A stretch of 64,000 nt of DNA, from NCBI GenBank assembly GCA_040954595.2, contig CM082577.2, forward strand, positions 19,902,001 to 19,966,000, given 5' to 3'. The notes under the pieces were generated by a model. It had not been told where the DNA came from and did not search any database. It worked only from the letters and a program-made list of their open reading frames with translations. This DNA is from Balanoglossus misakiensis. Lineage: Eukaryota; Hemichordata. This document shows, in pieces, positions 38,701-47,700 of the stretch (positions are counted from its first letter, which is position 1; each line of letters starts with the position of its first letter). The translations under genes were made by a program, and so were the position numbers.

Positions 38701-41700
38701 GGATACACACGAGAAATACTGGGGCTTTAAGGAACCTTGTTCATCTAAAATACCACAACAGCACTTGTCTAGCATGAGTTTCTGTTTTATAATTCAGATA
38801 TGTCAAGAAAAGCAGAAATGTGAAAGCAATAAACTACCGCTAGTTATAAAATTTGAATAGTTCACAGTCTTGACCCAATAGTAAAGTTCAATTTTTGACA
38901 TGGATGGTACTTTACTGCAGTGTACAATGAGCAGTGATTGAATGAAATGACATGCATCACTCCTCCTTATTTTGTTTATACAATGTAGTTTAATACCCTG
39001 AGTTTCTAGGTACAAAAATAGAACTGTTTACATTGTTGCAACATTAATTGCACTTATATTGTTTCTTTTCAGATAAGATGTAGATAACTACAAAAAGGTC
39101 AATGACTTTGACCCATTCGTGAAAATAAACACAGCATGAGCATAAAGGGTGTGATGGACTCCTTACCTGAGTTACAGGTATACCACATCGTTTGGCTATG
39201 GCCTGTCGAAGATCAGATACACATGCATTCACTTCCAGAGAAACACCAACTTGTACCATTGTTGGTGTTGGACTACCATATACGACTATTATTTTCAACA
39301 ATCGCAGATTCCTCTGAGGCAAGGGTAAAGACACACATAAGTATGGTTCAAAAGTATTGCGTTGCCGCAAGCAATTTGGACACTTTAATGAAGATCTGTA
39401 CTGGGCTTGGAATAGGTCATATACAAAGCTGTTGTTGTAGCGCATGTAGTTTGCTTGAGCCTCATCTGCCAGGACTTCAAGTGATTTGCTTGATGTGCTC
39501 TGTCAGAAAAATAGAAACAAAATATGATTTCGATCAAATTTCTTTTACACAACTTGATATCCATGTTGTTGTTTTTTAAAGTACATTACTTAGAAAAATG
39601 TTTGACTTATATTTCATAATCAAAGCTGTAATTATCAAACAAGTAAATTTAATGCACTCAGTCTTCTTGACTTTGGCATAAAACATTACAAAAGCCTCAT
39701 TTAATACTGTGAAGTCTTTCTACCAAGTGTCAAAAAGTTCCATTCTCATTAGAAGGCCCTTCAAAGTTTAGTCACTTAGCATTATAAATGGTATGAATGA
39801 AATGTGTGTTGTGCACAGGGTTAAATGACAACACATCAAGATTGTTTCCATATAATGTTTGACAACATCCTTGACAATAAAATATTGAGATTTTTCTTCA
39901 GTGCTCATCATTTGACCAACCCTGATTTGTTTTTATTAGCTACAAACACTAATTGTAAACGTGTATAAAATCTTGCTTGGTCAAAGGAAGTGGGGTAATT
40001 CTATTCAATTCTGCCATCACATTGATGATATCGCTAGTAGAAATGTACTTTGGCAAAGCATTCCATTTCTGTTTTTTATTTCTATGTACACGAATGATAC
40101 ACAGCCACATATTTTAGTAACATGGTGTAGATATCAAAATGATGTTTAGAAGACACCTTCTTTTTCACTTAATATTGGATTTTTTTTGATCAAGAGAAAA
40201 CTTGACTCAAAGAGCAACCACCGTACATGTATGCCGCTAATACACACTTGGTTAGCACTGTACACTAATTCTCTTTATGAAACTTTAGATTATAGTATGT
40301 ACAACAAATTATTGTATATGTACTACTGTATTCTAAGCAGTCCGAGCATTAATAATTCTTATATTTTTGTAAGCTCATATGCAAATGAGCATCCAGAATA
40401 AAAAGATCCCCCATTTCCCCCCTCAGTCGATCCTATCTTTCAAAGTTTATCCCCCGTGCTGTTACATAATCACTTGGAGTTCATATAAACCTCTGGAGGA
40501 TTAACAAAATTTTTATTTTAGTCACAAACAAGTGACCTGTCGGTCAAAATAGCTCTGCTGACTTTAACAGTGTAACCTGGGCAATGATATGAATACCCTA
40601 GATTTTAATTCATAACAATTGTATTCTATTGAACAAAACCAAACATAGACATCACAAGTATTTATCCAAATTCAGCTTGATTCATTGTGCTAAAGAAAGA
40701 AAGAATTGAATCCTAAAGAACAACATCAAAAGGAAGCACCCAGGTTCTAATTTGCATATTCATGACCCCATCAAAAATCCAATAACAAAATCAGGTAGGG
40801 GCACCATAACACACATTCCTACCAAATTTCAGCTCCATTGTACATGTAGTTATGGAGAAGAAGATTTTTGACCAAAAATTCTATTTTTAGATCTAATTTG
40901 CAAATTCATGACCCGATCAAATCCAAATTAACATTAAAGCTGCAAGCAGCATTGAAGGGGCCCAAGCATAGAGTTAATAACCATTAGACTATATTCAGGG
41001 TTGTACCATTCAAATGCGTAGGCTGTATTTGCTCTCGATGTTGAGATATGGGGAAGTAGGCAACCACCCGAAATGCATGTCCTACAAGTACAAACACAAC
41101 AACCAAAAGTGCAACAAATCCTACATTTGCAGCCCTTTCACTTTGCCTACCATTAGGTATGCACGTAATACATGAATCAAGCAGGTGTCACAGGTATCCC
41201 CCTGTATTTGACATTTCATGATAGTTTCATCCCTCCAAATACCAAAGCTGCACCTGTACAACGTGCTGAGATATGGCACTGTTCGACAGAGGTAATTCAA
41301 ATCACCTTATACGTTTGGGCAAAAACCAACTGACACTTACATTCGTCCCAGTGGAACAAAAACCACACATATCGCCCTGTTGGTTAGTGTAAAATTAAAT
41401 GTACAAAATCAATAATGACTTAGGCAGGTGCAACAGGTGACCCCGCCTTTGGTATATCATTATGGTCCCATCCGTATATCCCCCCCCCCCCCCACGCCAA
41501 AGCTGCATGCATCTGCTGTTATTCACAAAGCAAAAGTAGGTGAAATGTCACATAAGGTCGCCCACAACTTGACAGGAAAATCGGACTTCATATTGATCCA
41601 TGTGCAACAGATACCACGCTAGCATCCCTTTCATTGACCCCACAATTACACATGCACATAATTGAGTTACGCAGGTGTCTCAGGTGACCCCCGAATCGGG

Positions 41701-44700
41701 CGTATTATTTTGGTCCCATACATCTGCATGAAGCTGCGCGCCATTACGGGCCACCTGATAACCCCCACGGCCACCTGCGGGCCGAACCCCATATTGAACG
41801 TCCAGTTGCAACGTCACGACTAAAGAAGGAACTTTTGAACGGCAACGAAGCCTGATCTCTGATTATTGCTGGTACCATACTCCCTTCGTGCAAGAAAATC
41901 ACTGGTCTACTGACGTATGTCGGCCGATTTCCCGAAGTAATACCCACTAGATGTGACTACCATGCTAATGAAACCTGACTCGCACATTAGCGACTGAGGG
42001 TCAAAGTCCGCTGCCGCGCATGTTAACCAGTGTAGCCGGGTCTGGATAGAAACATTTGAACGGCAACAGCTAACAAACTCAGCATAATTCAAAAAAACGC
42101 CCTAACTCAGCCTGAACTCCGAAATAAAAAAATCTTCTTCTCAGAATCGACGTGGCGTAGAACCTTGAAATTTGGCACAGGGGATTTTGGCCACATGGTC
42201 TACAAAAATTGCGAAAAGAATGTACATGCCGCCATTAACGGGCAAATTAGGTCAATTTGAAAATTTCGCTTGATTATAGCCACCAAGTCACGTGACTACC
42301 GTACTTGCCCGGGTAAGAGCCCCGGGTGCTGGGCCAACAGATTAGCGAAAAAACAGGGGGGGCTTTAGCCCGGACGCAACCTCGACATTTATGCAAATGA
42401 GGGCCTATGGACACGAGGAAGGGGTGAATAATGATGCAAATATTAAACATGGCCAAACATTTCACGGTCAAACAATGTATTTATTAAATAATAAAAAGTT
42501 TTTTACCCATAAATGAAATACAGAAAACATATTACAGTCGCCGCCGTTTAATCGGGACACCATGGGCGCAGACAAAACATCCCGTTTAACCGGGACATTG
42601 GTAAATGGTCGATCCCACCCATGCATTTAATACTTAGACGTCGACGGAAGGACGCACGTAAATACATCTATCTTAATCGTGGCAATCATGCCTTTCTCTA
42701 CCGGAATTTTTGAGTGGTTCATTCTCCGAGTCCAAGTTGGGATCTTCTAATTTTGGGTGTTTCGCGTCGAGGACGGACTGAAGCAGCTACACGCGGCCGC
42801 TTTGGAAAGCTCCCCGGTGACCTCATACGCGGCAGCGCGTCCATCTACGTGATCGTTGAATTCGAGACACGGTCCCGAGGGACCTGTCTGAGGTCATGTT
42901 TTCTAGAGCGGCTATATATAACTCAGCGTGGCCAGTCGGCCGCCGTGGGTACGATAATCAGCGCGAAAGTAAATCATCATACGGTTTTTTTCACATTTAG
43001 TGACTTTGGGGATGAAAATCCGCCTTTTTTGCATTGCACTTTATTAAATTTCCAAGAATTTAATGGATATTCGGCCGGGGGGGGGGGGGGGGGGGGTCTT
43101 TAGACCGGATATAACCTCGATCTTAAAATGGGCCCTAAAACCAGGGGGGGGGGCGTTTGTCCGAGCAGGGGCTCTTACCCGGGCAAGTACGGTAATTACA
43201 AATTCAAAGGGCAGGTGCACCAGTACTCATGGGCCCCAACCACCGTGCCAAATTTGTTAGGCGCAGCTGCCGGAATTTCAGAGAAAAACGGGTGCAAAAA
43301 AACGACTCAAGAAGAAAGAAGAAAAACTCCAGCAATAACAGAAGGGGCACAAGCGCCCTCAGGCGCTTGTGCCCCTAAAAATCAGGTAGGGACACCATAA
43401 CACACATTCCTACCAAATTTCAGCTCCATCGTACATGTAGTTAGGGAGAAGATTTCTTACCAAAAATTCTATTTTTAGATCTAATTTGCGTATTTATGAC
43501 CCCATCATATCCAAATTTACAAAATCAGGTAAGGGCACCATAACACACATTCCTACCAAATTTCAGCTCCATCGTACATGTTAGGGAGAAGAAGATTTTT
43601 TACCAAAAATTCTATTTTTAGATCTAATTTGCGTATTTATGACCCCATCATATCCAAATTAACAAAATCAGGTAGGGGCACCATAACACACATTCCTACA
43701 AAATTTCAGCTCCATCGTACATGTAGTTAGGGAGAAGAAGATTTTTTACCAAAAATTCTATTTTTAGATCTAATTTGCGTATTTGTGACCCCATCATATC
43801 CAAATTAACAAAATCAGGTAGGGGCACCATAACACACATTCCTACCAAATTTCAGCTCCATCGTACATGTAGTTAGGGAGAAGAAGATTTTTTACCAAAA
43901 ATTCTATTTTTAGATCTAATTTGCGTATTTGTGACCCAATCATATCCAAATTAACAAAATCAAGTAGGGGCACCATAACACACATTCCTACCAAATTTCA
44001 GCTCCATTGTACATGTAGTTGTGGAGAAGAAGATTTCTACCTAAAATTCTATTTTTAGATCTAATTTGCATATTCATGACCCCATCAAATCCAAATTAAC
44101 AAAATCAGGTAAGGCCCAAAAAAAAAAGAGTTTTGTTTTATAGCGTCCAAGCAAAATCTCAAAATTGATGCGGTGACGCGGTTTCTTTTTTTTTTTTTTC
44201 TTCTTTTTTTTTTTCTGCGAAACAAGAACAGCAAATATTTCTTTAATAGTCCAAAATTAAGGGGGGGGATTTGGTCAAAGTAGGGGGGAATCATGATTTG
44301 CATAATTTATGTTAATTAGGTAAACATCAAGGAATGACAATTTTGAAGGTTAACTTACTAACTGCCTTCATTCCATATTAAAAAAAGCATAAGTAAATTA
44401 CAACACTTTACATGTGAACTTGACAACATATTAACAGTTACAGTTTTTTCTACTTTAAATTAGTAGATTTGCAGAGGAAGACACCAGCTTGCATAACTTT
44501 CAGGGCATGTAATTTAAAAAATGCTGGAGAGCTGAAAATAACTCTCCTGAAATTAATTACACAAGTGGTAGGAGAGTGACTGATTAACTGCTCCCCTGGC
44601 AAGTAGAGTGAAATGAATAAAAAAAATGCAACTGCAAAAACAATAGTGTCTTTCTTTAATACTATACCTGAGAAAAAAATTCTTGTTTGATTTTAAAAGT

Positions 44701-47700
44701 TTCAGTTTTATAGCTGCCAAAATATTAGATTGTGAAACCATTAATAGTTAAATAAATTGAAGTGGTATATATTTCTTCAGATTTCTGCCTACACTTCCCC
44801 ATCTGTGGCTAGGCACACTACTCAAATAAACAGTCTCTGTACATATTAAATGACTTTCCTTCCTAAGTAAGAAAACAAGGTCAAGGAAAACTGATACATT
44901 CTTGATAATCGCCATGGCAGGAACACAGTTTCTTTAATTTGCATAAAATTGTTACGTTTTGCCAACCCAATTTCAAAAGTCGCCATAACAACAAGTTCAC
45001 TTGAGTGCAGAGTGTGTGCTCTAAATTTAGACGGTATCCAGATAGGCTGTTCCAACAATTGCACACTACAGCCCTGGAGCTAAATTACACGTGAATGAAT
45101 GTGAAAGTCATCTACAACATAGTTTTGGGGGGTGGGAAGTTAAAATGTATAGGCCAGCACGCAGTAATATCGGCCGTTTTCCCAGTGTTTTGACTGACGG
45201 TGCCTGCTATTGAGGCTTGGACGCGCATGTACTGGCCGGGTGGGCTGCTCACGAAGGGGCGATTGTCGCCCCCTGAACTTGTTACAAGGGGCGCTTCAAG
45301 TGTAAAAGAGGGGGAATCGCGCGATCGCGTGTCCTGGAGAAAACACTGAGTTGATTTCCGGGTTCGAAAATTACGAAAAAAAAGCCTCGACGCGCATGTT
45401 TAAAAGTGACGCGCGCGAGGACGCTAAACAAAACTCTTTTTTTTTTGGCCTAAGGGCACCATAACACACATTCCAACCAAATTTCAGCTAAATATGCCAA
45501 GTTGTTTTAAAGAAGAAGATTGAAATACCAAAAGTTGACGGACGACAGACGACGGACGGACACTTTTCAACCTACTGCTACAGCTCGGCTGACACAAGTG
45601 ACAGCAGAGCTAAAAAGTGGATCGTTGTTTTAGTTGTGCGCGACAAAGTGGTATTTTTTACAACCCATATGCAAATTAGTAAAAACAAACTGGACAATGT
45701 TCTGTTTGTAAACACTGAACGCCATCGTCAGAGCTGGAGTATGATCGCCAAAACGTTATTTTATTATCCTTCCCAACTTCATGTATTGTCAGAATAACAG
45801 AACATTTAGTTGTCAGTATGTTTTGGAAGCTCGACAATTATGAAAATTTCTCGTTTTGCCAGTGTTTTCAAAATTTACCGATGCTATCTCACAACCTTAG
45901 CTAAACCACCGAGGAAATGACCCGACTTGACCCTTCTTTGCATAACAAAGGTTGCGTCATTTTGTCCAATGAGCGGCCATCTCTGGGTGGCATAGCCTCA
46001 GCCGCATCACTGTGTTGAAAATCAAATCGCCGCGATAGAAACATCGATTTTTGTCAAAGCTGAGGAAACAATTAACATATGCAATAATAACAGAACTCTG
46101 CGTGCGATCTGTGCAGTACAGAAGTTATACACACTTTCATTCGCCGTGCTCACGAAAATACAGCGGCAGAATACAACGCATCACTCAAGAAAAAAACTTC
46201 TGTACTGCATGCACAGATCGCGTGCAGAGGAAATGAAGTTTTGTCATATTGTTGAGGCATTATACATACATGTATGTGCTCTACAAACGTGTATACATGT
46301 TCTTGTGTATCTAAATACATTCACATACATGTAGCCTGTGTACATGTAGCAATTTATATGTTGGTTGATTAGTTGGTTGGTTTCTACTTGTTATAACTAC
46401 ACTGTACATGTATATATGTCACAAATATTACGTATGTAGATGTCTTATGAGGGCATATTAGAATATGTAAGGGGCAGTAACTGTAACTTTGGATATTATT
46501 TTCAGTATTTTTTTCTGGATATACACTGCAGTCTCAAGTTTTATGCCTTGTTCTCACTGTATGTTTCGACACCGGTGCTATGCCAGTGTTTACTCTCTGC
46601 ACACACATGGGATTAGCCCACAGAATCTCTGTGCGTCCACACACTAAACTTCTGGACGTTTTTTTTCAATCATCATCGTCTAAATGGCCATGTTTAGCAC
46701 AATGGCAACTAACAAAATTGAGGACGTCGAGGACATTACAGCAACATGTTTCAGTTTCTATACCTACGGTACATATGCGTTCTAGACGACTTTGTCGTCG
46801 TCTTCATGACTGTTTCGATATTGTTTAGAAGTAAATGAATGTTAATCCATAAATGGAAAATGCCTCGGCTTTTCGGTGATCGAGAGAACCTTCTGAAAGT
46901 TGGTAGCAGACAGAAGTGTTGCAGACCTGGCAAACCGCGAATGGTTTGAAAACCACTCGCGTCCAGTGTGATTGACTTCACAATGGAAACTGACCAAAGA
47001 CAATGGGTTACCTCCTACACATACCCAGAAGTCACGGCAGGGATGGGTGGCGCTTTTGTTTATATATATCTATGTGTTCTCACTGTATATTTGCATTGGA
47101 GGCCAGGCCCTGAACCACCCCTCATCGCCCGTTGAAAATAAACACAGGCGCAGCAACGGCGAAAAACGTTCTCACATATTTTTTTTCATCAGAGTCGTAT
47201 CTAGGCCAGTGCTACACCAGTACTTCACCGGTGAAAATGTTACAGGGAGAATGGGGTATTATTCCCTACATATAAAACATGTTGACACACCCAGTCTTCA
47301 GTTTTGTTATCACAGCTAATACAAAATAACCAGCAATGTTATTGTTGACAAAACGGCTAAGACTGAGGAGATTTTCTTTTTGTGCGAGAGACTTGTTTTT
47401 GGAGTTCAGCCTGTGTTCATTCCATGTAGCTATGTGTATTCCTATGGGTTCCCTGCAGGGCAATGTGGGCAGAAAGGTCGGAGTATTGATGGGTGCATAA
47501 CTACATGAATCGACAAGTTAAAATTATCTTTTCACCAAAGCCAGCTGACTGCAAACAGGTGTGCAAACAGTTAATAGCACACCTGTTACAGAAATTTAAA
47601 AGGAAAGCCTGTCACGCAGTGACACCAATCGGAAAATGGTAAGTTGGTCCTGGCGCTTTTTTTCCCCCATGATTCAAATTACAGTAAACGCCAAATTTGG

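Larger units (their letters stand above)
40528..45616 (-). mobile_element. Family A element, copy 3, split into three parts by two insertions
   Basis: Segments 40528-40933, 43377-44113 and 45451-45616 together form one inverted family A copy, from ACAAGTGACCTGTCGGTCAA to ACAAGTGACAGCAGAGCT. It has at least six 125-bp units. The breaks fall inside units and the sequence resumes where it stopped: CAAATTAACA before and AAAATCAGG after the first, CAGGTAAG before and TAAGGGCACC after the second. Confidence 0.92.

Noticed and set aside
42830-42960. Family C segment vaguely like the 3' end of 5.8S rRNA (GAATTCGAGACACGG, CCTGTCTGAGG)
   Set aside because: Only short, interrupted matches; the conserved 5.8S core is absent.
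42714-43103. Open frame of 129 codons conserved with the inverted family C copy at 61608-61943
   Set aside because: Comparing the two copies over about 90 codons I count six amino-acid-changing differences and one silent one, and the second copy shifts frame at an A/T tract. That fits neutral drift of a non-coding element, not a protein.
45355-45372. GGGTTCGAAAATTAC as a tRNA B box
   Set aside because: No matching A box or cloverleaf could be formed around it.
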